Source of the DNA: Saprospiraceae bacterium
GTDB taxonomy: Bacteria > Bacteroidota > Bacteroidia > Chitinophagales > Saprospiraceae
Length of the DNA: 64,000 nucleotides
Assembly (NCBI GenBank): GCA_026129545.1
Contig: JAHCHX010000002.1
Span: 682,001-746,000, forward strand
Direction of reading: 5' to 3'
The position numbers and the translations under genes are program-made. Below, one piece after another: positions 43,354 to 51,090 of this stretch (the first letter of the stretch is position 1; the number at the start of each line of letters is the position of its first letter). The notes beneath the pieces were generated by a model, which worked only from the letters and a program-made list of their open reading frames with translations, had not been told where the DNA came from and made no database searches.

Positions 43354-43881
43354 TCAAATTCTTTCGGCGGCTTGGACGTAGTTCAGCATCTCGATCGTCA
43401 TTTCGTCCAAAGTCATCGCATCCGACCAAAGCACAAGGTGCGGCTCCGTCAGTGGCTCGTGTTCATTTTTTATTTTTCCAAAAACGGAGAAATCGGCCTC
43501 GCTATCGGCTCGTGGTGTTTGCAGGCGCTCGCGGACGGTGCGCTCTTGCGCAAGCACTTCCACCCAAAAAAGTGCCGCTCCACACGCCGCAGCCACGCTG
43601 CGAAATGGCTCGCGGATGGCCTCTTTGTAAAATGTGCTGTCCACCACCACCTCTTGGCCTTCGAGTAGCGCGGCGCGGGTGCGTTCCAGCAGGGCGTCGT
43701 ACACTTTTTTTTTGTCCGATGGTTGGTAGTGCCCCATCAGGCCTAATTCTTTGCGGATGAGGTCACTGTTGAGATGCAGCACCGCCGCGTCGGGTGCTCG
43801 GCGGGCGGAATATGCTTTGGCCAAGGTGGTTTTCCCTGAACCCGGCAGGCCGGCGACGAGGATGAGTTTGGGTGGGTGCAT
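43354..43881 (-). CDS. P-loop kinase (AAA/zeta-like)
   Basis: 175 residues from the ATG at 43881. Walker A VAGLPGSGKTTLAKAY, HLNSDLIRKELG (the D-x-x-R/K acceptor region of gluconate/zeta-like kinases) and VVVDSTFYKEAIRE (Walker B-like). Same type as the C-terminal half of APH-AAA two-domain proteins. First gene of a probable operon with DUF5995 and APH-like genes. Substrate unknown. Confidence 0.88.
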   Translation of the reverse strand: MHPPKLILVAGLPGSGKTTLAKAYSARRAPDAAVLHLNSDLIRKELGLMGHYQPSDKKKVYDALLERTRAALLEGQEVVVDSTFYKEAIREPFRSVAAACGAALFWVEVLAQERTVRERLQTPRADSEADFSVFGKIKNEHEPLTEPHLVLWSDAMTLDEMTIEMLNYVQAAERI

Positions 43882-43951
43882 CGAAGGGTGTGTGGTTTGT
43901 TGCGCAGTTGCGAAAAATGATGGCAAATATCCGCCGCACGCGATATTTTGC

Positions 43952-44055
43952 ACCCTTGCTTCGCTATGATTTGTCAGATGAACATGATTGATGCCTCTGA
44001 TTTTGAACAGATTGTGCTTTTAGCCATGCCCAAGACTTGGCGGCGCGAAGTATAT
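43952..44055 (+). repeat. Dispersed repeat family C, copy 4
   Basis: TTGCTTCGCTATGATTTGTC, CTGATTTTGAACAGATTGTG, TTTTAGCCATGCCCAAGACT, CGGCGCGAAGTATATC. It ends 14 bases before the stop of the lipoprotein gene and lies upstream of the kinase operon. Confidence 0.85.
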
Positions 44056-44068
44056 CATTGTTCGCTTC

Positions 44069-44629
44069 TTATGCCTTCGTCATCGGCTTCTCCGGGAATT
44101 TCTCAAAAATCAACCGCACGGCCTGTTCGATGCGGGCTTCGGCTTGTTCGGCAGACACCTGCTCCAGCACGCCAACTGCCGCCCCGCGCCAGACTTGGTT
44201 GCCCGCCCGGGCATCTATGAAATCAATGATGAGGGTGCCCTCTGCATAGTTGACCGGCCGCAGGCGATGGCAGCGGCCATAGTCGGTGCCGATGGTCTCG
44301 TCGCACCACCAGTCTTGCACGAAAAACACTTCGTTTTTAAAAACGACATGGAAGTGAAGCACCAAGTCGGGCCGTTCGTCGCAGGGCTTGAAGCCGTGGC
44401 GCTCCATCTGGTGTTCCACCGAGCGGCGGATGTTCTGCTCTGCTCGGTCGTTGAGCCATTCAGGGCCGTTGTTTCCCCGCTTCACGAATTTGTTGTCCAA
44501 CCAATTGAAAGTGCGGTATTTGAAAAAATTGACACCGGGTTCTTCTTCTGAATAAACTTTGTAAATGGGGGAACAGCTGCTCAATGCAAGCAATGCCCAG
44601 CAGGAAAGCGCAAATGCAATTTGTTTCAT
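44069..44629 (-). CDS. DUF4136-like lipoprotein
   Basis: 186 residues. Lipoprotein signal ending LALSSC; mature part FFKYRTFNWLDNKF, DLVLHFHVVFKNEVFF, YAEGTLIIDFIDARAGNQVWRGAAVGVL and a final RLIFEKFPEK, the DUF4136 pattern. Attached to the outer membrane or periplasmic face. No known function. Start is the ATG at 44629. Confidence 0.88.
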   Translation of the reverse strand: MKQIAFALSCWALLALSSCSPIYKVYSEEEPGVNFFKYRTFNWLDNKFVKRGNNGPEWLNDRAEQNIRRSVEHQMERHGFKPCDERPDLVLHFHVVFKNEVFFVQDWWCDETIGTDYGRCHRLRPVNYAEGTLIIDFIDARAGNQVWRGAAVGVLEQVSAEQAEARIEQAVRLIFEKFPEKPMTKA

Positions 44630-44804
44630 CGTCGTGGATTGTGGTTTGAAACACAACCCCGCAAAAGTGTCGCGCTGTTTGCCCCTCGCCAATGATTTCG
44701 CTTAGTCGCGCAGGTGAGTTATATTTTTCGCCGATGCGCACCATTGTCTGTAATTTTGGTGCTTTCAGCGGCTCCAAGGTCGTTTCACTCAAACAAAGTT
44801 GACC

Positions 44805-45875
44805 ATGAAAAATGCGCTCTTTCTCGGCACCGTTTCGGGCATCAAGATATTCATACACTGGACGTTTCTCATCCTGATAGGCTGGCTCGTGTTCAGCAAT
44901 CTGAGCCGAGGGCTGGGTGGCACCGAGATTGTGTGGTCGGTGCTGTTCGTGCTGACCATTTTCGGGTGCGTCACACTGCACGAGTTGGGTCATGCGTTGG
45001 CTGCCAAAAGATTCAACATCAAAACCCGCGATATCACCTTATTGCCCATTGGCGGAGTGGCACAGTTGGAATCCATCCCCGAAAAGCCGCAAGAGGAGCT
45101 CATCGTGGCTTTGGCAGGCCCGGCGGTCAATGTGGTCATCTTCGCTTTGCTGCTATTGGTGCTGCCCCGACAAGCGGAGAGCCTGCTCGAACTGCAGCAA
45201 ATCGGCCCCTCCAACTTTTTGTATGCACTGATGCTGGTGAATATGTGGTTGGCTTTGTTCAACATGATTCCGGCGTTCCCGATGGATGGGGGGCGCGTGT
45301 TTCGCGCATTGTTGGCATTTCGCATGGACCGCGCCAAGGCGACCCGCATAGCGGCAGGTCTGGGGCAGTTTCTTGCCATCGGCTTTGTGTTTTTGGGTTT
45401 TTTCTACAATCCCTTTTTGGTCATCATCGGGTTGTTCATCTTTTTGGGCGCCCAATCGGAAGCGCAGCACACCGAGACCCAATCGCTGATGCGGGGCTTC
45501 ACCGTGCGCGACGCGCTGTTGGTGGAAATACCCGACATCGCCGCCGACGCGACCATTCAGGATGCGACCGATAAGCTGCTCCAAGGTCAGAACAAGCATT
45601 TTTTGGTGAAAAACGACGGCCATCCGGTAGGCACGCTTGGCCGCGACGAAATCATAAGGGCGCTCGGCAATTTGGGCAAACAAGCACTCGTGCGCGATGC
45701 CATGCGCGAAGATTTGATGTACCTGCCGCCTTCCACGCCCCTTGAGGAAGCTTGGAGAACAATGCAACTTCAAAACCAGTCCTTTGTGCTAGTTGGCTCT
45801 CCGCAACAGATAGTGGGCGCGCTGGACAGCGACAACATCGCGGAGTTCCTCATGATTCGGGCGAAGTTGCATTGA
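44805..45875 (+). CDS. Site-2-protease-family (M50) metalloprotease with CBS pair
   Basis: 356 residues, start ATG at 44805. About six membrane segments with TLHELGHALAAKRF (zinc-binding HExxH) and NMIPAFPMDGGRVFRAL (third ligand Asp), then two CBS domains (about 240-350: VRDALLVEIPDIAADATIQ and VRDAMREDLMYLPPSTPLE). This is the SpoIVFB/Rip-like group III layout; CBS domains may gate cleavage by ATP. Substrate, probably a membrane-held regulator, is unknown. Confidence 0.9.
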   Translation: MKNALFLGTVSGIKIFIHWTFLILIGWLVFSNLSRGLGGTEIVWSVLFVLTIFGCVTLHELGHALAAKRFNIKTRDITLLPIGGVAQLESIPEKPQEELIVALAGPAVNVVIFALLLLVLPRQAESLLELQQIGPSNFLYALMLVNMWLALFNMIPAFPMDGGRVFRALLAFRMDRAKATRIAAGLGQFLAIGFVFLGFFYNPFLVIIGLFIFLGAQSEAQHTETQSLMRGFTVRDALLVEIPDIAADATIQDATDKLLQGQNKHFLVKNDGHPVGTLGRDEIIRALGNLGKQALVRDAMREDLMYLPPSTPLEEAWRTMQLQNQSFVLVGSPQQIVGALDSDNIAEFLMIRAKLH

Positions 45876-46126
45876 GCAGCTACTATTAGACTTTGGATGC
45901 CAGTAGAGGAGAACGTTCCGTAGGGATGTCATCTTTGTGGAGGCGCCAAAGAAAGCAATATTATGCCCAGATTAAAGAGGATTTGAACCTGCCCGTTGGC
46001 AAGGCAGGTTCAAATCCTCTTTAATCTGGGTATATCGTTTCATGGTGTTTCTGGCGACGTTTTATAGTATCTGAGCTGCCTGTCGAAAAAAAAACACTCC
46101 AACAGGCTACCCCCGTGCCTCGACGC
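45876..46126. other. Intergenic region with palindrome
   Basis: 251 bases between convergent stops. It holds a CCGTAGGGATG-type repeat at 45911-45945 and a complete 32-bp-arm palindrome; no gene. Confidence 0.6.
45962..46034. repeat. Complete palindrome with 32-bp arms
   Basis: Arms 45962-45993 and 46003-46034 pair with one mismatch around loop CGTTGGCAA; left arm starts TATGCCCAGATTAAAGAGG. A half copy is at 37294. Confidence 0.85.
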
Positions 46127-48574
46127 TTAATTGCCCATCCCAATCACTTCGGCGAACAAACCCGCCGCTGTCACCTCTGCACCCGCGCCGGGGCCGCGCA
46201 CCACGAGCGGGCGTTCGCGGTAGCGTTCGGTGGTGAACACCACCATGTTGTCGCTGCCCGAGAGAAAATAGAACGGATGCGTGGGCGGGTAAGCCTGAAG
46301 GGAAATGGACGCATGGGCGCCTTCCAATTTTGCCACGAAACGCAGCACCTTTCCATCGGAAGCAGCCTGATGGCGGCGTTTTTCAAAGTCGTCGTCGTGT
46401 TTTTCCAAGTTCTCGAAAAACTCTTCCACCGTGCGGACGGCGAGGCAGGCGTGCGGCAGGATGTTCTCCACCTCAATGTCGCTGGCTTCCAGAGGCAGCC
46501 CCGTTTCGCGGGCAAGTATGAGCAACTTGCGGCGCACATCGGCGCCAGAAAGGTCTTCGCGGGGGTCGGGTTCGGTCAGGCCCAGCCGTTTGGCCTCTTT
46601 CACGATGTCGGAGAATGTGGCTCCCGCGACGAAGTGGTTGAAGATGAACGAAAGCGTGCCGGACAGGATGCCCTCGATTTTCAAAATGCGGTCGCCGGAA
46701 TGGATGAGGTCGTTGAGCGTGGTGATGATGGGCAGCCCGGCGCCCACATTGGTCTCGTAGCGCCACGCCACGCCGCGCTTGTTGGCAATTTGCTTCAAGC
46801 GCGCATATTGCAAATAGGGCGAGGAAGTGGCCACCTTGTTGGGCGTGGAAATGGAGATGCTGGCATCCAGAATTTGCTCGTAGAACCCCGCCACTTGCTC
46901 GGAAGCGGTGTTGTCGAGAAAAATCGCGTTGGGCAAATTCAGCGCCTTCATTTTTTCCACAAAATGCGACATCACGAATGGGTCGCCTTGTTCGAGCGCG
47001 TCTTTCCAATGTTCGAGCGGCACGCCTTCCTCCGAAAACACCATCTTCCGGCTGTTGGCCAACCCCGCGATTTTGATTTCCAAATTTCTCTTTTCTCTCA
47101 AAAAGGCGGTCTGTGCCTCTATCTGCCGCAGCAAGGTGCCGCCAATCAGCCCCACGCCCACCATGAACAAGTGCAGCGTCTGTGTGTCGGACAAGAAAAA
47201 TGCCTCGTGGATGGCGTTCAGCGCCTTCGTCTCGTCGGCGGCATTGATGACGACCGACACGTTCAACTCGCTCGACCCCTGCGCGATGGCCACCACATTG
47301 ATGCCGTTTTTGCCCAGCGCCGAAAACAAGCGCCCCGCCACGCCCGGCAAATAGCGCATATTCTCGCCCACTATCGCCACCACGGCGAGATTGTCCTCTA
47401 TTTTCAAAGGCTCCACCAGCCGCTCGCGGATTTCGTGGGCAAACTCCCGCTCCGCCGCTTTCTGGGCCAGCTTGGCCTGCTGTGGCGACACGGCGAAGGT
47501 AATGGACGACTCGCTCGACCCCTGCGTGATGATGACAACGTTGACTCCCGACTGCGCCAGAGCGCCAAACAACCGCGCCGCAATGCCCGGCACCCCAAAC
47601 AAGCCCGAGCCTTGCAGGGTGAGCAGGCAGATTTGGTTGATAGAGGAAATGCCCGTGATGGCGCTACCCTTTCCTTTTGGGGTGGCGATGCCGATGTGTG
47701 TGCCAGCAAACGTTGGGTTGAACGTGTTCCTGATGACCAGTGGAATTTCCTTGGCCAACGCGGGCAAGATGGTCGGCGGGTAGATGACCTTGGCGCCGAA
47801 GTGGCTCATTTCCATTGCTTCGCGGTAGGTCATGGAGGGCAAGGTGAAGGCTTTTTTCACTCGGCGCGGGTCGGCGGTGAGCACCCCGTCCACATCTGTC
47901 CAGATTTCGATGGCGCTGGCTTCGAGCGCCGCGCCGAAGATGGCAGCGGTGTAGTCCGAGCCGCCTCGACCGAGCGTGGTGGTGATGCCGTCGGGGGTGC
48001 TGCCAATGAATCCCGTGATGGCCTGCACCCGGGGGTGTGCCGCGAAATGAGCGCGAATACGTTGGTTGGTCTCTTCAAAATCCACATGCGCGCTGCCAAA
48101 ATGAGCATCGGTGCGCACCACTTCGCGGGCATCCAAAAAATCGGCGGGGATGCCCATTTGCCGCATGGCATGGGCGATGATGAAAGCCGAGTTGCGCTCT
48201 CCGAAGCTGACCACGAAATCGAGCGAGCGCGATGATACCTCGCGCAGCAGAAATATGCCTTGCAGCACATTGCCCAAAGCCTCAAAATTGGCCGCGATAT
48301 GGCTCTCCACTATGGGGCGATTGGCGGGGGCAAGCAGCTGTTCGATGGCTTCCAAATGACGCGCTCGCACCCGCTCGAACACCTCTTGGTAGCGTTCGTC
48401 GCCTTTGCCGGCTTTTGTGGCCATCTCGATGAGCGCGTCCGTCACTTTCGAGAACGCCGAAAAAACAATGGCCAATTGCTCCCCGTTTTGGTAGCGTTCT
48501 TTCAAAATCCGAAGCAACCCATTGATGGCTTCAGGCGTTCCGACGGAAGTGCCGCCAAATTTCAGAACTTTCAT
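46127..48574 (-). CDS. thrA: Bifunctional aspartokinase/homoserine dehydrogenase
   Basis: 815 residues catalysing the first and third steps from aspartate to threonine and methionine. Aspartokinase domain (about 1-290): MKVLKFGGTSVGTPEAI and TLGRGGSDYTAAI. Two ACT domains (about 310-460) for feedback by threonine. Homoserine dehydrogenase (about 465-815): GVGLIGGTLLRQI (NAD site), TNVGAGLPIITTLNDLIHSGD and GILSGTLSFIFNHF. Length and order are as in ThrA. It is monocistronic, with a -7 box 30 bases upstream; no thrB or thrC follow. No leader peptide was recognised. Confidence 0.96.
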   Translation of the reverse strand: MKVLKFGGTSVGTPEAINGLLRILKERYQNGEQLAIVFSAFSKVTDALIEMATKAGKGDERYQEVFERVRARHLEAIEQLLAPANRPIVESHIAANFEALGNVLQGIFLLREVSSRSLDFVVSFGERNSAFIIAHAMRQMGIPADFLDAREVVRTDAHFGSAHVDFEETNQRIRAHFAAHPRVQAITGFIGSTPDGITTTLGRGGSDYTAAIFGAALEASAIEIWTDVDGVLTADPRRVKKAFTLPSMTYREAMEMSHFGAKVIYPPTILPALAKEIPLVIRNTFNPTFAGTHIGIATPKGKGSAITGISSINQICLLTLQGSGLFGVPGIAARLFGALAQSGVNVVIITQGSSESSITFAVSPQQAKLAQKAAEREFAHEIRERLVEPLKIEDNLAVVAIVGENMRYLPGVAGRLFSALGKNGINVVAIAQGSSELNVSVVINAADETKALNAIHEAFFLSDTQTLHLFMVGVGLIGGTLLRQIEAQTAFLREKRNLEIKIAGLANSRKMVFSEEGVPLEHWKDALEQGDPFVMSHFVEKMKALNLPNAIFLDNTASEQVAGFYEQILDASISISTPNKVATSSPYLQYARLKQIANKRGVAWRYETNVGAGLPIITTLNDLIHSGDRILKIEGILSGTLSFIFNHFVAGATFSDIVKEAKRLGLTEPDPREDLSGADVRRKLLILARETGLPLEASDIEVENILPHACLAVRTVEEFFENLEKHDDDFEKRRHQAASDGKVLRFVAKLEGAHASISLQAYPPTHPFYFLSGSDNMVVFTTERYRERPLVVRGPGAGAEVTAAGLFAEVIGMGN

Positions 48575-48604
48575 GTTTGAATCGTTTTTTCAAATTTTGC
48601 GAGG

Positions 48605-48612
48605 CAAAAGTA
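48605..48612 (-). promoter_or_regulatory. Candidate -7 box for thrA
   Basis: TACTTTTG on the minus strand, 30 bases before the thrA ATG. Confidence 0.5.
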
Positions 48613-48742
48613 GAGCCTCACGCACACAACGGGCATCTCGAACCGTCGCACTTTGCCATTTGGAAGACCATCCCGAAAGCCCGCGCTCCACCGCGACCGC
48701 TAAAACGCTTTCGCAAACATTGCTTAATCAAATCATTACACC

Positions 48743-49099
48743 ATGCGCCCCCCTTCAGTTTGCAACATTGCCTGCCTGATTGCGCTGTTCTACCTTGCGC
48801 CGTTCGCTTGCAAGTCGAAAGTGAACCCCTGCGTACAGTCACTTGCCGAACGCGACGCCGCCCTCTTGCGCCACGTTGATTCTTTGATGATGGGCCGTGC
48901 GGCAATGCCCGTCGAAACTTACCGTGCGGCATTGGAGCAGTTGCGCGCCCAAGAGCAGCAACTTTTTCAAGCGGCCAACGACTGCGATTTTGGCAAGGAC
49001 TTGCAGGCCTACAACTATTGGCATCGCGGAAGGCTGAAATTTCCAAGCAAAATCGAACAGGAATGGCAGCGCCTCGAACACGCTCCCATCGAGAAATGA
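48743..49099 (+). CDS. Small lipoprotein-like hypothetical
   Basis: 118 residues. Lipoprotein-type signal (IACLIALFYLAPFAC, lipobox LAPFAC at about 23), then a helical mature part rich in Glu, Gln and Ala (YRAALEQLRAQEQQLFQAAND) with two further cysteines. No known domain. A hairpin (GCTCCCATC...GATGGGAGC) covers the stop codon. Function unknown. Confidence 0.65.
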   Translation: MRPPSVCNIACLIALFYLAPFACKSKVNPCVQSLAERDAALLRHVDSLMMGRAAMPVETYRAALEQLRAQEQQLFQAANDCDFGKDLQAYNYWHRGRLKFPSKIEQEWQRLEHAPIEK

Positions 49100-49119
49100 T
49101 GGGAGCGCCATAAAAAAAA

Positions 49120-49146
49120 GCCGCAGGACGGAAAGCGCCTGCGGCC
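49120..49146 (-). terminator. Terminator downstream of the tRNA-like gene
   Basis: On the minus strand GGCCGCAGGCGC...CCTGCGGC followed by eight T. It lies 27 bases after the tRNA-like 3' end and is oriented to end its transcript. Confidence 0.75.
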
Positions 49147-49172
49147 TCATTGTTGGTTTGTTGTTTATGCGG

Positions 49173-49290
49173 CTGTGAAGGGAGGATTCGAACCTCCACG
49201 GGGCGATTAGGTTCCGTTTGACCGAAACTTTGTTTCGTGCTCCCCACCCCCGAGACAGGAGGGCTTGGCTGCCAATTTCAACACCTCACA
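49173..49290 (-). tRNA. Aberrant class II tRNA-like gene (Leu-type D arm, oversized variable region)
   Basis: 118 bases. Acceptor stem TGTGAGG/CTTCACA pairs over seven (one G-T); D arm TTG-AAATTGGCAGC-CAA is Leu-like; T arm GGAGG-TTCGAAT-CCTCC is canonical; the discriminator is G and no CCA is encoded. A CCCTC/GGGGG anticodon stem gives loop CTGTCTC, anticodon GTC, with an unusual T at position 37. The region between anticodon and T stems is 48 bases, about twice the usual class II maximum, and contains a CGAAAC-AAA-GTTTCG hairpin. A promoter box upstream and a terminator downstream suggest it is transcribed. Either an insertion-damaged tRNA-Leu or a divergent tRNA. Confidence 0.5.
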
Positions 49291-49353
49291 TTGTTGTTTC
49301 GGATTGCCGACCTTATTTTTAAAAACCATCAACAATCAAGAACTTTGATGCGA

Positions 49354-49361
49354 CAAAGGTA
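49354..49361 (-). promoter_or_regulatory. Candidate -7 box for the tRNA-like gene
   Basis: TACCTTTG on the minus strand, 63 bases upstream of the tRNA-like 5' end. The adjoining 49375-49480 is very A/T-rich. Confidence 0.45.
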
Positions 49362-49536
49362 GGCGCATCGCTTTTTTCTTTGCAAATTTTTTAATTATTT
49401 TTTTAAAAAAATACATTATTTGCAAAATAAAAAAAGATTTGTTTCCAAATTCAAAACATGAGCCGTGTTAGGCGACGTATTTTTTTCAATTTGACAACAA
49501 AGCCCGCACTCGCCCGTTGAAGCAACTTTCAAAAAA

Positions 49537-50181
49537 ATGATTTCGACCGATAGTTTTATAGAAACGCTCCGCCGACGCCTTGCCAGCCCGCTGCCCGGCG
49601 CGGAGGCTCAGTTCAAAATGGCGTTTGCCCGCCGCGCCGAGGAGCTGCGACTCAACCCCGTGCCGCCCCCCAACGCAAAGGTGGCTTGTGTGCTCAACCT
49701 GCTTCACCAACACGACGGGCACTGGCGCACCGTGCTGATAGAGCGCACGGTGAACCCGCGCGACCGGCACAGCGGCCAAGTGAGTTTTCCCGGCGGTCGC
49801 TACGAGGAGCAGGACGGCGACTTGGTGAACGTGGCGCTCCGCGAGGCGCATGAGGAGGTGGGCGTGTCGCCCGTGGAAGTGGAGGTGCTGGGGCGGCTCA
49901 CCGAGCTGTACATCCCTGTGAGCAACTATGTGGTGCACCCGTTCGTGGGCGTATTGCTTGGCGCACCTATGTTCAGGCCACAGCCGGGCGAGGTGGAAGC
50001 GATACTGACACCACCAATTGACTTATTTTCGCAGCCGGAAAATCGAAAAATGACCGACCTCCCCGTGGCGCAAGGCGTCAAGCTAAAGGAAGTGCCTTAC
50101 TTTGAGGTGGAAGGGCGCATCGTGTGGGGAGCGACGGCCATGATTATGAGTGAGTTTGTGGAGTTGATACGAGTGCCCTGA
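49537..50181 (+). CDS. NUDIX hydrolase, CoA pyrophosphatase type
   Basis: 214 residues. The NUDIX box is GGRYEEQDGDLVNVALREAHEEVGV without its first Gly shift, preceded by RDRHSGQVSFPGG, the UPF0035/NudL signature of CoA pyrophosphatases. These cleave CoA or acyl-CoA to phosphopantetheine and 3',5'-ADP. Start ATG at 49537. Single gene in a repeat-bordered gap. Confidence 0.9.
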   Translation: MISTDSFIETLRRRLASPLPGAEAQFKMAFARRAEELRLNPVPPPNAKVACVLNLLHQHDGHWRTVLIERTVNPRDRHSGQVSFPGGRYEEQDGDLVNVALREAHEEVGVSPVEVEVLGRLTELYIPVSNYVVHPFVGVLLGAPMFRPQPGEVEAILTPPIDLFSQPENRKMTDLPVAQGVKLKEVPYFEVEGRIVWGATAMIMSEFVELIRVP

Positions 50182-50237
50182 TAAGCGACTGTCGTGGCGC
50201 GATATTTTTCACAATTACGAACTAATGCGAATAGTGG

Positions 50238-50360
50238 GTTGAAGAGGCCGTCTCACAAGTTTAAAGTTCGACGGGATTAACAAGATTTACAGTTTTTTTT
50301 ACCCGAAAAAGGGCGTGAATCTTGTCAAACAAACATCACTTATGAGATATCCTCTTCAAC
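50238..50360. repeat. Nested inverted-repeat element
   Basis: Outer arms GTTGAAGAGG (50238) and CCTCTTCAAC (50351) extend through GTCTCA/TGAGAT; an inner pair TTAACAAGATT and GAATCTTGTCAA follows. About 123 bases, a MITE-sized structure, ending 29 bases before the response regulator ATG. Confidence 0.75.
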
Positions 50361-50388
50361 CAATTGTTCGCGTAACTATCCAATCGCA

Positions 50389-51090
50389 ATGAATACAGCC
50401 AGCGTGTTGCTCATAGAAGACGAACCCAAATTAGCTGCTCCGGTAAAAAAGTGGCTGGAGGAGAATGGGTTTGAGGTCGAGCTCGCTCCCGACGGAGCCG
50501 TGGGGAGGCATCTGGCGCAAGCCAACAAGTACGACATCGTGTTGCTCGACCTGAACCTGCCTTTTGTAAGCGGTCACGACGTATGCCGGTCCATCCGCGC
50601 CACGCACCCTCAGTTGCCAGTCATCATGGTGACGGCGTTGGGCAGCGTGGAGCAAAAGCTGACAGGGTTCGACGCGGGTGCCGACGACTATATCGTGAAG
50701 CCGTTCGACTTCCGCGAGCTGCTGGCACGGATGCGGACGTTGCTCAAACGCACCCCCGGGGTGCCTGCCGAATCGGAGTCGGGGGAGCTGCTGCGCGTGG
50801 CGGACCTCGAATTGAACACGGGCTTCAAGACCGTGACACGCGCTGGCAACCCCATCGCACTCACCGCCAAAGAATACACCCTGCTCGAATACCTCGTGCG
50901 GCGCAATGGCCGCGTGGCATCCAGACACGAAATCGTGGAAAACGTGTGGGACGTGAATTTTGACACTGGCACCAACGTGGTGGAGGTGTATATCAATTTC
51001 TTGCGCAAGAAGATAGACCGCAACTTCGAGCCAAAACTCATACACACCAAACAGGGCTTGGGATACTTCATAAAGGCGCTCTCGACATGA
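50389..51090 (+). CDS. OmpR-family response regulator
   Basis: 233 residues. Receiver domain (1-120) with IEDE (9-12), phosphoacceptor Asp54 (LLDLNLP) and Lys104 (YIVKPFDF); winged-helix DNA-binding domain (about 135-230: LTAKEYTLLEYLVRRNGRVASR, then TNVVEVYINFLRKKID). It overlaps the downstream sensor kinase gene by four bases (ATGA), so the two form a pair. Targets unknown. Confidence 0.95.
   Translation: MNTASVLLIEDEPKLAAPVKKWLEENGFEVELAPDGAVGRHLAQANKYDIVLLDLNLPFVSGHDVCRSIRATHPQLPVIMVTALGSVEQKLTGFDAGADDYIVKPFDFRELLARMRTLLKRTPGVPAESESGELLRVADLELNTGFKTVTRAGNPIALTAKEYTLLEYLVRRNGRVASRHEIVENVWDVNFDTGTNVVEVYINFLRKKIDRNFEPKLIHTKQGLGYFIKALST

Noticed and set aside
46115..48235. Long 706-residue open frame opposite thrA
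   Set aside because: It mirrors a fully conserved aspartokinase-homoserine dehydrogenase gene; the antisense frame is His/Arg-rich with no domain and arises from third-position G/C bias.
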